Shown here piece by piece: positions 1 through 7,697 of a stretch of DNA of 12,102 nt. This DNA comes from Oscillospiraceae bacterium. Lineage in GTDB: Bacteria; Bacillota; Clostridia; Oscillospirales; Oscillospiraceae. The position numbers were made by a program, and so were the translations under genes. Every line of letters starts with the position of its first letter. Position 1 is the first letter of the stretch. The stretch is taken from contig JAFXBH010000029.1 in NCBI GenBank assembly GCA_017521875.1, positions 1 through 12,102 on the forward strand, given 5' to 3'. The notes beneath the pieces were generated by a model, which did not search any database, was not told the origin of the DNA, and saw only the letters and a list, made by a program, of their open reading frames with translations.

Positions 1-751
1 ATTGATCCACGCCGTCATCATACCACAGGTGGGTCATATACAGACCGCCGGGCGGTACGGTAGGACCGGCTGCGGTGCGGTTACCGCTCTCCAGAATCTT
101 ACCGATCTGCTCCGGAGGGAATTTCCCCTCAGCGGCATAGACCACAGTGCCTGCCATCGCACGGGCCATATTGTATAAAAATCCGTTGGCGCAGACTTTC
201 AGTTCGATAATATTGTCCTTACGCTCCACATTGTAATAGTATACGGTTCGGACCGTGGATTTAACATCTGTTCCTACACTGCGGACAGCAGCGAAGTCAT
301 GCGTGCCTATAAATTGGTTCGCCGCGGCTTGCATCACATTTTCGTCCAGGTGACTGGGGTAAAACCAGGCGCGGTTCACATAGAAAGGATCCCGGACACG
401 GGAATTATAGATGGTATAGGTATACTCTTTACGAACGCAAGAACCGATGGCATTAAAGTTTTCTCCTACTTCAAAAGCCTTGGTCACTACGATATCTGCC
501 GGCAAATGGGTATTCAGCGCATAAGGAAGTCTGTCGCAAGGAATGGTAGATGCGGTACGGAAATTGGCCACATAGCACTTAGCATGGACACCGGCATCGG
601 TACGGCCGCAACCGGTTACATGAACCGGTGTTCCTACAATCATCTCAATGGCTTTTTCCAAGGTCTGCTGCACGGTGGGCAGGTTTTTTTGCATCTGCCA
701 GCCGTGGTAGGCAGTTCCCTCATAGGTCAAAAAGAGAGCAATATTACGCAT
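1..751 (-). CDS. truA: tRNA pseudouridine synthase A (3' end cut by window)
   Basis: TruA converts uridines 38-40 of the tRNA anticodon stem-loop to pseudouridine in the cytoplasm. The reverse strand from ATG 749-751 reads MRNIALFLTYEGTAYHGWQ, the usual TruA opening, and GCGRTDAGVHA places the catalytic aspartate at residue 52. Later family blocks include the ALN-HLP region, an RDPF segment and a C-terminal TVPPGGLYMTHLWY. About 250 codons are visible and no stop is reached; Firmicutes TruA proteins are about 245-270 residues, so only a few residues are missing. A GAGG ribosome binding site six bases before the ATG overlaps the TGA stop of the preceding ecfT gene, which suggests coupled translation. 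truA beside ecfA1-ecfA2-ecfT is a common Firmicutes arrangement. The identification is firm. Confidence 0.95.
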   Translation of the reverse strand, partial: MRNIALFLTYEGTAYHGWQMQKNLPTVQQTLEKAIEMIVGTPVHVTGCGRTDAGVHAKCYVANFRTASTIPCDRLPYALNTHLPADIVVTKAFEVGENFNAIGSCVRKEYTYTIYNSRVRDPFYVNRAWFYPSHLDENVMQAAANQFIGTHDFAAVRSVGTDVKSTVRTVYYYNVERKDNIIELKVCANGFLYNMARAMAGTVVYAAEGKFPPEQIGKILESGNRTAAGPTVPPGGLYMTHLWYDDGVDQ

Positions 752-758
752 AATTACC

Positions 759-1565
759 TCACAGTCCAAACTGCGCCAGCACAATCATCCCCGCCAACAG
801 CGATGCCATTACAAAAAATGTCCAGATATCGTTTCGCTTGAACCGGAGCATTTTCATTTTGGTACGGCCGTCACCGCCTTGATAGCAGCGGCACTCCATT
901 GCTGTGGCCAATTCGTCCGCACGGCGGAATGCACCGATGAACAGAGGCACCAAAACAGGAACCAATGCCTTTACCCGCTGCATCAGTTTACCGGTTTCAA
1001 AATCCGCGCCTCTGGCCTTTTGAGCAGAGATGATTTTGTCAGTCTCTTCAATCAGCGTAGGGATAAACCGCAGGGCAATGCACATCATCATAGACAGTTC
1101 GTGAACCGGCAGGCGGATCTTCTTCAATGGGTTCAGGAGAGACTCCATACCATCGGTCAAACTGACAGGCGAAGTGGTATAAGTCAACAGGAATGTAGCG
1201 GAGATCAGCATCAAAATCCGACTCATCATAAAGATGGCTCTTTCCACACCCTCCAAGGTAATGGTAATTCGCCAAAATGCAACCAAAACTGTCTCACCGG
1301 TAGTAAAAAAGAGGTTCAGTATACCGGTAAATATCAAGATCAGTACCAAGGGTTTCATACCACGGACAAATGCCTTCACAGGAATGCGGGACACAGCAAT
1401 ACAGGTGGATAGAAACAGAAATACACACCCGTAGGAGATCCAATTTCCCGCAGTAAACAAGATCACAATATATACAATCAGGGCAACCAACTTGGTACGG
1501 GGGTCCAGACGGTGAATCACAGAATTTCCCGGGAAATACTGACCCAAAGTAATATCCTTAAGCAT
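759..1565 (-). CDS. ecfT: ECF transporter transmembrane coupling subunit EcfT
   Basis: EcfT is the membrane scaffold of energy-coupling-factor vitamin/metal importers; it links exchangeable S components to the EcfA1-EcfA2 ATPase pair. The protein (268 aa from this start) opens with LGQYFPGNSVIHRLDPRTK, typical of EcfT, followed by several hydrophobic segments. Two C-terminal coupling-helix motifs with central arginines are visible: QKARGADF (ARG near residues 184-186) and AMECRCY (CRC near 225-227). I chose the ATG at 1563-1565, which lies nine bases after GGAGG. An in-frame ATG at 1569-1571 is only three bases from that site and would add Met-Pro. The gene overlaps the end of ecfA2 (stop 1558-1560), so the two are probably translationally coupled. 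No S component lies in the window, so substrate specificity cannot be read here. Confidence 0.93.
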   Translation of the reverse strand: MLKDITLGQYFPGNSVIHRLDPRTKLVALIVYIVILFTAGNWISYGCVFLFLSTCIAVSRIPVKAFVRGMKPLVLILIFTGILNLFFTTGETVLVAFWRITITLEGVERAIFMMSRILMLISATFLLTYTTSPVSLTDGMESLLNPLKKIRLPVHELSMMMCIALRFIPTLIEETDKIISAQKARGADFETGKLMQRVKALVPVLVPLFIGAFRRADELATAMECRCYQGGDGRTKMKMLRFKRNDIWTFFVMASLLAGMIVLAQFGL

Positions 1566-2421
1566 AGGCATTCCCCTCCCTGATGCGGCGCAGTTCTGCC
1601 ACTGCCTGCTCTTCGGTATATACCTGATTGACAGGAATACCCATATTCTGCAGGCGCAAAAACAGGTGTGTCAATTCCGGGATATCCAAACCCATATCCA
1701 GCAGTTCCTGGGCATGATCAAATACCTCTGCAGGTGTGCCATCCATAGCCAGTGTAGCCTCGTTCATCACCAGCAGTCGCTCTGCCAGTCTGGCAACATC
1801 GCCCATTGAGTGGCTCACCATCATAATGGTGGCATTTTTCGCCTGCCGGTAGTTCTGGATATTGGAGAGGATCTCTTCCCTACCCTCCGGGTCAAGACCA
1901 GCAGTAGGCTCGTCCAAAATCAGGATCTCCGGTTCCATTGCAATCACACCGGCAATGGCTACCCGACGCTTCTGTCCGCCGGACAGATCAAAGGGAGACA
2001 TCTGCAACTGATCCTCCCGGATGTTGACAAATGCGGCTGCTTCCCGTACGCGGCGGTCCACTTCCTCCGGTTTCAGTCCCATATTCACAGGGCCGAAGGC
2101 GATATCTTTATAGACTGTCTCTTCGAACAACTGGTATTCCGGATACTGAAATACCAGTCCTACCCGGAAGCGGCACTGCCGCGTGAACTTTTTGTCCGAC
2201 CAAATATCCTTGCCGTCCAGCAAGATTTCGCCGGCGGTCGGCTTCAGCAAGCCGTTTAAGTGCTGCATCAAGGTGGATTTTCCGGAGCCGGTATGTCCGA
2301 TCACACCGATGAATTCTCCCCGATGGACGCAGAAAGACACGTCCTTCAGAGCAACATGCTCAAAGGGCGTACCTACGCTATAAATATGTTGTAGGTTATT
2401 AACCTGCAAGATAGGTGTCAA
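1558..2421 (-). CDS. ecfA2: ECF transporter ATPase EcfA2
   Basis: This is one of two ATPases that power group II ECF importers; it forms a heterodimer with EcfA1 on the cytoplasmic face of EcfT. In 287 residues it shows Walker A GHTGSGKST (42-50), a Q-loop in FQYPEYQLFEE (Q92), the ABC signature LSGGQKRR (146-153), Walker B LILDEP (167-172, E171 the likely general base) and the switch histidine H204. The FQYPEYQLFE block and the GL-rich stretch after it are typical of EcfA2 rather than EcfA1. The start is TTG (2419-2421), eight bases after an AGGAGG site; no ATG or GTG fits better. It follows ecfA1 by 19 bases and its 3' end overlaps ecfT. The C-terminal tail after the ATPase core is the usual dimerisation extension of the family. 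Confidence 0.94.
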   Translation of the reverse strand: MTPILQVNNLQHIYSVGTPFEHVALKDVSFCVHRGEFIGVIGHTGSGKSTLMQHLNGLLKPTAGEILLDGKDIWSDKKFTRQCRFRVGLVFQYPEYQLFEETVYKDIAFGPVNMGLKPEEVDRRVREAAAFVNIREDQLQMSPFDLSGGQKRRVAIAGVIAMEPEILILDEPTAGLDPEGREEILSNIQNYRQAKNATIMMVSHSMGDVARLAERLLVMNEATLAMDGTPAEVFDHAQELLDMGLDIPELTHLFLRLQNMGIPVNQVYTEEQAVAELRRIREGNAYA

Positions 2422-2440
2422 TTTTCTAACCTCCTGTGGG

Positions 2441-3289
2441 TCAGGCCTTTAGTACCTCATAAAGTGCCTGCGCACAATCTTCTGTATTTAACCGATCTAA
2501 GGGAAGGTCAAAACCGTGTTTTTTCAAACTGTGGCACAATTCCACGGTCTCCACAGATGCCAATCCCATTTGGTGGAGTTTTTCAACCTGAGAGAAAACA
2601 CTTTGGGGTGTGCCGTCCAAGGCCACATCACCTTTATGCAGCACCACCACCCGATCTGCCTGGGCAGCCTCATTCATATGGTGGGTGATCAGCACCACTG
2701 TGATTCCCTTTTCCCGGTTCAGGCGAAGAATCGTCTCCATAACCTCCCGGCGGCCTTTGGGATCCAGCATAGCGGTAGGCTCGTCCAGTACGATGCATTT
2801 GGGTTCCATTGCAATCACACCGGCAATGGCCACCCGCTGCTTCTGTCCGCCGGAGAGAAGATGGGGCGCATGGTTGCGGTAATGATACATATCCACCTGC
2901 TTCAGGGCGTTATCCACCCGCTGACGAATGGCCGGGGCAGCAATGCCTAAATTTTCCGGGCCGAATGCCACATCCTCTTCCACTACATTGGCAACAATCT
3001 GGTTATCCGGATTCTGGAACACCATGCCCACTGCTCTGCGAATGGCAATCAGTTGGTCAGGATCAGAGGTATCCATACCGCTGACATACACCTTGCCGCC
3101 GCAGGGCAGCAAAATGCTGTTGAAATGTTTGGCCAAAGTGGACTTTCCGCAGCCATTACTGCCTAAAACGGCAACAAAACTACCTGCTTCCACAGTCAGG
3201 TTCAAATCCAGAAACACGGCAACGCCGGGCGTGTCATCCACGCCCGGATAAGTATAGGATAAATGTTCTACTGAAATTGCAGTGTCCAA
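2441..3289 (-). CDS. ecfA1: ECF transporter ATPase EcfA1
   Basis: This is the partner ATPase of EcfA2 in the ECF importer. The 282-residue protein shows Walker A GSNGCGKST (43-51), the EcfA1-type Q-loop block FQNPDNQIVA (Q92), VEEDVAFGPENLG, the signature LSGGQ (145-149), Walker B IVLDEP (166-171) and the switch histidine in ITHH (H203). The FQNPDNQ block separates it from EcfA2. The reading frame stays open to base 3304, but that would place the start before its own ribosome binding site. GGGAGG at 3296-3301 lies about seven bases from a TTG at 3287-3289, which I take as the start. It begins just after the methyltransferase stop (3305-3307), so its ribosome binding site abuts the upstream gene. 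Both ECF ATPases here appear to use TTG starts. Confidence 0.93.
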   Translation of the reverse strand: MDTAISVEHLSYTYPGVDDTPGVAVFLDLNLTVEAGSFVAVLGSNGCGKSTLAKHFNSILLPCGGKVYVSGMDTSDPDQLIAIRRAVGMVFQNPDNQIVANVVEEDVAFGPENLGIAAPAIRQRVDNALKQVDMYHYRNHAPHLLSGGQKQRVAIAGVIAMEPKCIVLDEPTAMLDPKGRREVMETILRLNREKGITVVLITHHMNEAAQADRVVVLHKGDVALDGTPQSVFSQVEKLHQMGLASVETVELCHSLKKHGFDLPLDRLNTEDCAQALYEVLKA

Positions 3290-3304
3290 AACACTACCTC
3301 CCAA

Positions 3305-4171
3305 TCAAGGTGTCCAACGGCCTGTTGCGCCGCAGGGCAGCGTCAAACCGGTAGACTTTACCGGAAGACCCAGTTCTCCCACTGCAGTACTGCCGCCGTG
3401 GGTCCCGCCGAATACCACATCGGAGGCATAGCCTACCGCCGAGGGCGCAAGGCCGGTGGTATACGAATTGATAATCACAAACAACGGATTATCCGTCAGC
3501 AGTTTACCCACCTCCAGCAGGAAGGGATAGAAACTGGTTTCCATTTTCCAAATCTCACCGCTGGGTCCTCTGCCGTAACTGGGAGGATCCATGATGATAC
3601 CGTCATATCGACGACCACGACGGATCTCCCGTTGGATAAACTTGGCGCAGTCGTCCACGATCCAATGGATAGGACGGTCAGCCAAGCCGGAAGCCACGGC
3701 ATTTTCCTTTGCCCAGGCTACCATACCTTTGGAAGCGTCCACATGGAACACCTCCGCCCCACCGGCAGCCGCCGCCAATGTGGCGCCGCCGGAGTAGGCA
3801 AACAGGTTCAGCACTCTGGTGGGACGGCCGGCAGATGCAACCTTCTCCCGGATAAAATCCCAGTTGGCTGCCTGCTCAGGGAACACGCCCGTATGCTTAA
3901 AATTCATAGGTTTCACATTGAATGTGAGATAGTCCTTATAGCGGACTTGCCAGCGTTCCGGCAGATGGTGGTCTGTCCAATGACCGCCGCCTGTGGAAGA
4001 ACGGACATAGCGGGCATCATAGCGTTTCCACGCAGGGTCGCTGTGGGGAGTATCCCAGATTATCTGGGGGTCCGGACGGACCAGAATATACTTTCCCCAG
4101 CGCTCCAGCCGTTCACCGGCAGAGGTGTCCAGCACCTCATACTCTTTCCAACCGTCGGAAATCCAAATCAT
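3305..4171 (-). CDS. Class I SAM-dependent methyltransferase, RlmI/RlmK-like (likely rRNA)
   Basis: This is a Rossmann-fold methyltransferase of the COG1092 type, related to the C-terminal half of RlmI-like 23S rRNA methyltransferases, probably cytoplasmic. In 288 residues it has an N-terminal beta-rich segment, motif I VLNLFAYSGG (about 120-129), an acidic SAM-ribose residue in FHVDASKG (D145) and the DPPSYGRG catalytic block (195-202). The end, TSTGLxLPCGATGRW-like (KSTGLTLPCGATGRW), is typical of this small subgroup. It lacks the N-terminal PUA domain of full-length RlmI. The ATG at 4169-4171 follows AAGGAG by about seven bases. It sits 30 bases after the PBP stop and immediately before ecfA1, so it is probably in the same transcript. 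The exact RNA target is unknown; the family call is secure, the rRNA target is inferred from relatives. Confidence 0.88.
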   Translation of the reverse strand: MIWISDGWKEYEVLDTSAGERLERWGKYILVRPDPQIIWDTPHSDPAWKRYDARYVRSSTGGGHWTDHHLPERWQVRYKDYLTFNVKPMNFKHTGVFPEQAANWDFIREKVASAGRPTRVLNLFAYSGGATLAAAAGGAEVFHVDASKGMVAWAKENAVASGLADRPIHWIVDDCAKFIQREIRRGRRYDGIIMDPPSYGRGPSGEIWKMETSFYPFLLEVGKLLTDNPLFVIINSYTTGLAPSAVGYASDVVFGGTHGGSTAVGELGLPVKSTGLTLPCGATGRWTP

Positions 4172-4201
4172 CTGTTTCTCCTTCTGATATACAAGCCAAA
4201 T

Positions 4202-6826
4202 TTAATGGTTATGGGTGGGACATACCATATAGGGCGCTTTCATGCTCTGCTGTAAATTATTGCGAATGCCCCGGAACCAGCCGTCAGTACCGTCGGAATT
4301 TAAATAGTATACATAGTCATTCCGCAGGTAGTCCCGCAACAGGCTATAGGGGGCTGCCTTTACAATCAGGTCAATGTCTCCCTGGGTCATCTTTACAAGA
4401 CCCTTCTTTTTCAAAGTCGCACCGGCATCACGGCAAGCCTGCGTTGCCACACCGCCACCCGAGCAGTAATCCACCATAATATGCTTATCGCAGGTTTGGG
4501 TGGGCATATCTTCCGGATATACCATAGCCTGGCTGGTTACGATAAAATCATTGGGCTGCAAGGGGGATGCCAAACGAACATCGTTGAGGCAGGCATCTGT
4601 CGCGATTTTGCCGGAACTGAGGCAAATGTTGACCGGCTGCATTTTGTTACTGTACAGGCGAATATCTGCTTTGCCGCTATGCAAAGGACCCATTACCTTG
4701 CGGAACAGGTAGGCTGCAGGGTTATTCACATTGATACAGGTGATCACTTCCGGGTCATCAAAGCCGCACCACACAGCAGCCGCATAATAGCCGGTGTAGC
4801 CACAGTACCAGCGGTCCTTGTTATCACCGGAAGTACCGGTCTTACCTGCGGTGGTCACGCCGTAGGCATTTAAGAGGTTTGCCTCCGTACCGGTACCTTC
4901 ATTGGTAGCGGCAGTCAGGCAGTAGTTCATATAATCCACAGTTTTCTTGCTGAGGATCTGCTCTTTTTCCTGGGGATTCTCCAGAATCAGGTTACCCTTA
5001 CTGTCGTACACCTTCAGGAATGTTCTTCCCTGGCGGTATTCACCTTCGTTGGCAAACGTAGCAAATGCGCTGGCCATATCCCGAACTGTCACACCGATGG
5101 TCTGCGCGCCCATAGCCAAAGGTCCAATACCAATATCGCTATGGATCATACCGTCAGCATCTTCATAGGTTTCCACCAGCGTATTCAGGCGGAACTTATT
5201 CTTGGCAAAATTGAAGGCGTATCGCTCGCCGGAACGCTGCAAGGTGTTGGCCGCTGCAGCATTTACAGAACGAACCACGGCCCGATAGATCGTGCGGGCA
5301 TAGGAGTAAGTTCTGGTATCATTCAAGGGGTAGGGACCGGATTCACTGTAACTCAAAGGCAGATCTCTAATCACCGTTGCCGGGGTAATGGCGCCGGATT
5401 CAAAGGCAGGCGCATACACCGTCAGCGGCTTAATGGAAGAACCGGACTGGCGTTTGGAGTCGGTTGCCCGGTTCCACGCGTCGTGCTCGGTTTTCTCACC
5501 TACGCCGCCAGCCATAGCAACAATATCACCGGAGCGAATGTCGATAATCACCATAGCAGACTGCAACTGCTGGCCACCACGGGTATCGGGAATTTCGTTC
5601 AGGTTGGTATAGATTTTGTCTGCTGCATCCTGCGCCTTTTTGTCAAAGGTGGTATAGATGCTATATCCACCCTTTTGGATTTGCTGCATCATCATTGCAC
5701 GGGTGGCTTCATTCCATTGGAAACCGCCCTTCTTGGCCATAGCCCTTGCCACATCTTCCAAAACGGTATCGGAATAGTAAGAATACACGGATTTGGAATT
5801 GTCCTTCTGCACCAGCGTAACTGTATTACACTGAGGGCAGGAATAACTGTTGCCTTCCTTTTTATAGGTGCTGACCAAACCGCGATAACCGCAGGATTCA
5901 TTGTCACAAGTGGCCAGACGGTCTTCCTGATCTACGCCGGCTTTCAGCACCAGTTCCTGGGCAATGGCTGCTTGGTACTCCTCTTCCTCTAACCAACCCT
6001 GCTGCCACATAGACCACAGGACATCCTCTTTCCGCTTTTTGTTGTTTTCAAAGTTCTGATAGGGGTCGTAATAGGTGGGAGAATTGGTGATGCTGATCAA
6101 ACTGGCACATTCCGCAGTCGTGAGCAATTCCAATTCCTTGCCAAAATAGGTCTCCGCTGCGCTGCGAACGCCCCGGCAGCCCTGACCCAGGTAGATACAA
6201 TTCAGATACATCTCCATAATGGTATCTTTGTGGTATCGTTTTTCCAGTTGTAAAGCCCGGAAGATCTCCAGCACTTTTCGCTGCACGGTAACATCGTCGG
6301 CAGTATCGTCTTCAAACAACAGTAGATTCTTGATCAACTGCTGGGTAATACTGGAACCACCCACAGAGTCGTCACCAAAGAACATTCTGGCACAAGCCTT
6401 GACGGTAGTAACCCAGTCCACACCCTGATGGGTGTAAAAACGCTTATCCTCAATAGCAATGGCAGCATGGACGAGATCCTCAGGAATATCTTCCAAGTCC
6501 GCCCATTTACTGCTGGTTGCTGCAAATACCTGCTGCAAAACCTGAATATCTCCGTTTTCATCCACGTAGTACAGTACGGAGTTTTTATCCATCTCCACAT
6601 CTTCAATTTCCATATCTGCCATCGGCAGGATATCCTGCTGCAGATAGTCACCTAAAACGCCTGCAAATACAAAGCCGCATACAATGCCAATCAGCAGCAC
6701 TGTAATAAATGCGCCAAACAAAACTTTCAGCACAGACCAAACCACGGACCATATCCGCTGGGCGGTATCCAGACTCCAATGGGGATGCCAATCCTGTCTG
6801 GGTAAATTATTTTTTTGCTCGTCCAT
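4202..6826 (-). CDS. Class A penicillin-binding protein (PBP1A-like) with zinc-ribbon-like insertion
   Basis: This is a bifunctional cell-wall enzyme: it polymerises glycan strands (GT51) and cross-links stem peptides (transpeptidase) outside the membrane. The 874-residue protein has a Trp-rich cytoplasmic tail, one membrane anchor (about 33-58), GT51 motifs EDKRFYTHQGVDW (catalytic E126), GGSSITQQL (156-164) and the YLNCIYLGQG block, then transpeptidase motifs SSIK (S463, K466), SVN (520-522) and KTGTS (662-666). Unusually, a four-cysteine segment, C-x4-C-x17-C-x2-C (C307, C312, C330, C333), sits between the GT51 and transpeptidase domains. The C-terminus is also cysteine-rich (ICLSSGKIATDAC, PTQTC, QACRD, CPTH). 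I chose the ATG at 6824-6826, seven bases after GGAGG. An upstream in-frame ATG at 6860-6862 would add 12 residues and place that site inside the gene. It is the first gene of the leftward cluster. Confidence 0.93.
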   Translation of the reverse strand: MDEQKNNLPRQDWHPHWSLDTAQRIWSVVWSVLKVLFGAFITVLLIGIVCGFVFAGVLGDYLQQDILPMADMEIEDVEMDKNSVLYYVDENGDIQVLQQVFAATSSKWADLEDIPEDLVHAAIAIEDKRFYTHQGVDWVTTVKACARMFFGDDSVGGSSITQQLIKNLLLFEDDTADDVTVQRKVLEIFRALQLEKRYHKDTIMEMYLNCIYLGQGCRGVRSAAETYFGKELELLTTAECASLISITNSPTYYDPYQNFENNKKRKEDVLWSMWQQGWLEEEEYQAAIAQELVLKAGVDQEDRLATCDNESCGYRGLVSTYKKEGNSYSCPQCNTVTLVQKDNSKSVYSYYSDTVLEDVARAMAKKGGFQWNEATRAMMMQQIQKGGYSIYTTFDKKAQDAADKIYTNLNEIPDTRGGQQLQSAMVIIDIRSGDIVAMAGGVGEKTEHDAWNRATDSKRQSGSSIKPLTVYAPAFESGAITPATVIRDLPLSYSESGPYPLNDTRTYSYARTIYRAVVRSVNAAAANTLQRSGERYAFNFAKNKFRLNTLVETYEDADGMIHSDIGIGPLAMGAQTIGVTVRDMASAFATFANEGEYRQGRTFLKVYDSKGNLILENPQEKEQILSKKTVDYMNYCLTAATNEGTGTEANLLNAYGVTTAGKTGTSGDNKDRWYCGYTGYYAAAVWCGFDDPEVITCINVNNPAAYLFRKVMGPLHSGKADIRLYSNKMQPVNICLSSGKIATDACLNDVRLASPLQPNDFIVTSQAMVYPEDMPTQTCDKHIMVDYCSGGGVATQACRDAGATLKKKGLVKMTQGDIDLIVKAAPYSLLRDYLRNDYVYYLNSDGTDGWFRGIRNNLQQSMKAPYMVCPTHNH

Positions 6827-6880
6827 TCTATAACCTCCATCGTCACAGCAAACTGCCTGCATGGTTGATTCTCAAATGAC

Positions 6881-6902
6881 CATAGTATGGGAGTATACTA
6901 TG
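6881..6902. promoter_or_regulatory. Perfect 8-bp palindrome just downstream of the PBP promoter
   Basis: CATAGTAT (6881-6888) and ATACTATG (6895-6902) are exact reverse complements around a 6-base spacer. The element begins a few bases after the expected transcription start of the leftward PBP operon. It could be an operator or a 5' hairpin in the leader RNA. A third ATAGTATA-type copy lies at 6970-6983. No regulator is identified. Confidence 0.4.
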
Positions 6903-6911
6903 ATTCATATC

Positions 6912-6920
6912 ATTATAACA
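6912..6920 (-). promoter_or_regulatory. Extended -10 promoter for the PBP-ecf-truA gene cluster
   Basis: On the minus strand TGTTATAAT is a perfect TATAAT with an extended TGn. The best hexamer 17 bases upstream, TTTCGT, is a poor -35, consistent with an extended -10 promoter. The start of transcription would be near 6905, giving a leader of about 80 bases before the PBP ATG. It is the only good leftward promoter I see ahead of the six-gene cluster. Confidence 0.6.
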
Positions 6921-7055
6921 TAGATTACCAAAAAACGAAAGACCTATTTTATGAATAATCTCTTAATTTCATATAGTATACCCAGTTATTACAAAATTTC
7001 CGTTATCATAAAAACAAATGCCAGGGATATACTGATACTGACGACCGGTTTGGAC

Positions 7056-7084
7056 TTGATTTTCCGCCGGCTACAGGTTAGAAT
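7056..7084 (+). promoter_or_regulatory. Sigma-A-type promoter for the DUF1292 gene
   Basis: TTGATT (7056-7061), a 17-base spacer and TAGAAT (7079-7084) form a good vegetative promoter. Transcription would start near 7091, about 25 bases before the DUF1292 ATG. The same TAGAAT -10 recurs at the rpmG promoter. The rest of 6827-7055 holds the PBP promoter and the palindrome; I see no gene in it. Confidence 0.65.
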
Positions 7085-7115
7085 GTACCTACAAAAACAT
7101 TTGGAGGTATTCCCT

Positions 7116-7400
7116 ATGGCAAATGATTACGGCTCTGATTTTATTACCATCGTAGACGAGGACGGCACAGAATTTGAATTAGAGGTCCTCACCTCTTTGG
7201 AATATAACGGTGCAACCTATCTGGCAGTTACCCTTGCCACCGGTGAAGAAACAACAGATATGGAAGTCAGCATTCTGAAATCCGTGGAAGAGGATGAGGA
7301 CGATCCTATCCTCTGCGCCATTGAAGATGAATCGGAACTGGAAACCGTATACAACCTGATTATGGAGCAACTCTACGAAGAGGAAGACGAAGAAGAATAA
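7116..7400 (+). CDS. DUF1292 (YrzB-like) small acidic protein
   Basis: This is a 94-residue, very acidic cytoplasmic protein of the DUF1292 family; its function is unknown. The opening FITIVDEDGTEFELEVL, the central YNGATYLAVTLA and the following ILKSVEEDEDDP are the family pattern, and the end is a run of Glu/Asp (LYEEEDEEE). The ATG at 7116-7118 lies eight bases after GGAGG (7103-7107). The frame is open further upstream to 6951, but that stretch overlaps the promoter and has no ribosome binding site. In Bacillus the homologue yrzB sits beside yrrK (ruvX); here ruvX lies about 2.8 kb away on the other strand, with the foldase and TSUP genes between. A candidate structured RNA follows directly and may share the transcript. 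Confidence 0.88.
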   Translation: MANDYGSDFITIVDEDGTEFELEVLTSLEYNGATYLAVTLATGEETTDMEVSILKSVEEDEDDPILCAIEDESELETVYNLIMEQLYEEEDEEE

Positions 7401-7401
7401 T

Positions 7402-7605
7402 CCCACCCCCTGCTTGGTGCGTAATGTCGTCCTTTTGGACCCACATTTATTTATAGGGATGTTAGACTTCCCCGTTGGATTGCAGACCTCCCGCCTATGC
7501 TTTGACATACGGTGGACGTTGGGAGCAGCTAAAACCGGGAGCGGCAACCCACCTGCCGATTGGTGCAGGTCATAATCGGATGCGTACGGCCAAAGCGGGG
7601 TGTGG
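7402..7605 (+). ncRNA. ssrS: Structured RNA, candidate 6S RNA
   Basis: The stretch has no credible reading frame but folds like a 6S RNA, the roughly 200-nt RNA that binds sigma-A RNA polymerase. A bulged closing stem pairs 7403-7417 with 7590-7605 (CCAC, CCCC, GCTT and GG with their complements) and CGTA 7420-7423 with TACG 7585-7588. On the 5' side is hairpin GTCC-TTTT-GGAC (7429-7440). The apical arm pairs CTCC (7488-7491) with GGAG (7522-7525) and CCGCC-TATG with CATA-CGGTGG (7491-7512 region). On the 3' side is ACCTGC-loop-GCAGGT (7551-7570). A terminator follows at once. Length and layout fit 6S; SRP RNA, tmRNA and RNase P signatures are absent. No clear private promoter is visible (only AATAAT at 7396-7401), so it may be processed from the DUF1292 transcript. 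The family call is by shape and memory, not a model search. Confidence 0.55.
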
Positions 7606-7635
7606 CATGGGGAGCGTTTGCTCCCCATGTTTTTT
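7606..7635 (+). terminator. Strong intrinsic terminator after the structured RNA
   Basis: CATGGGGAGC (7606-7615) pairs perfectly with GCTCCCCATG (7620-7629) around a GTTT loop, followed by six T (7630-7635). It would end the DUF1292/structured RNA transcript. The bases from here to the next promoter (7636-7697) are AT-rich and hold nothing else I can see. Confidence 0.9.
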
Positions 7636-7697
7636 ATGGAAATGTTCTAAAAATTCAGTATATTTTTTAATCACTCTGCCAAAGTAAAATATTTTTC

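Noticed and set aside
3398..4255. Long plus-strand open frame opposite the methyltransferase gene
   Set aside because: The minus strand encodes a complete methyltransferase with all key motifs; the plus-strand translation is rich in His/Arg/Gly with no recognisable domain and runs into the PBP gene.
5141..5992. Plus-strand open frame of about 283 codons opposite the PBP
   Set aside because: It is the mirror of a clear PBP coding frame; composition is repetitive Gly/Ile/Val without family features or a ribosome binding site.
6827..6862. Longer PBP start at 6862
   Set aside because: It would put the good GGAGG site inside the gene and add an unlikely Cys/Gly-rich N-terminus.
7402..7635. SRP RNA, tmRNA or RNase P RNA in the structured RNA region
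   Set aside because: There is no SRP tetraloop region, no tRNA-like ends or tag peptide, and no RNase P conserved core; the layout of one long arm with a central open region fits 6S better.
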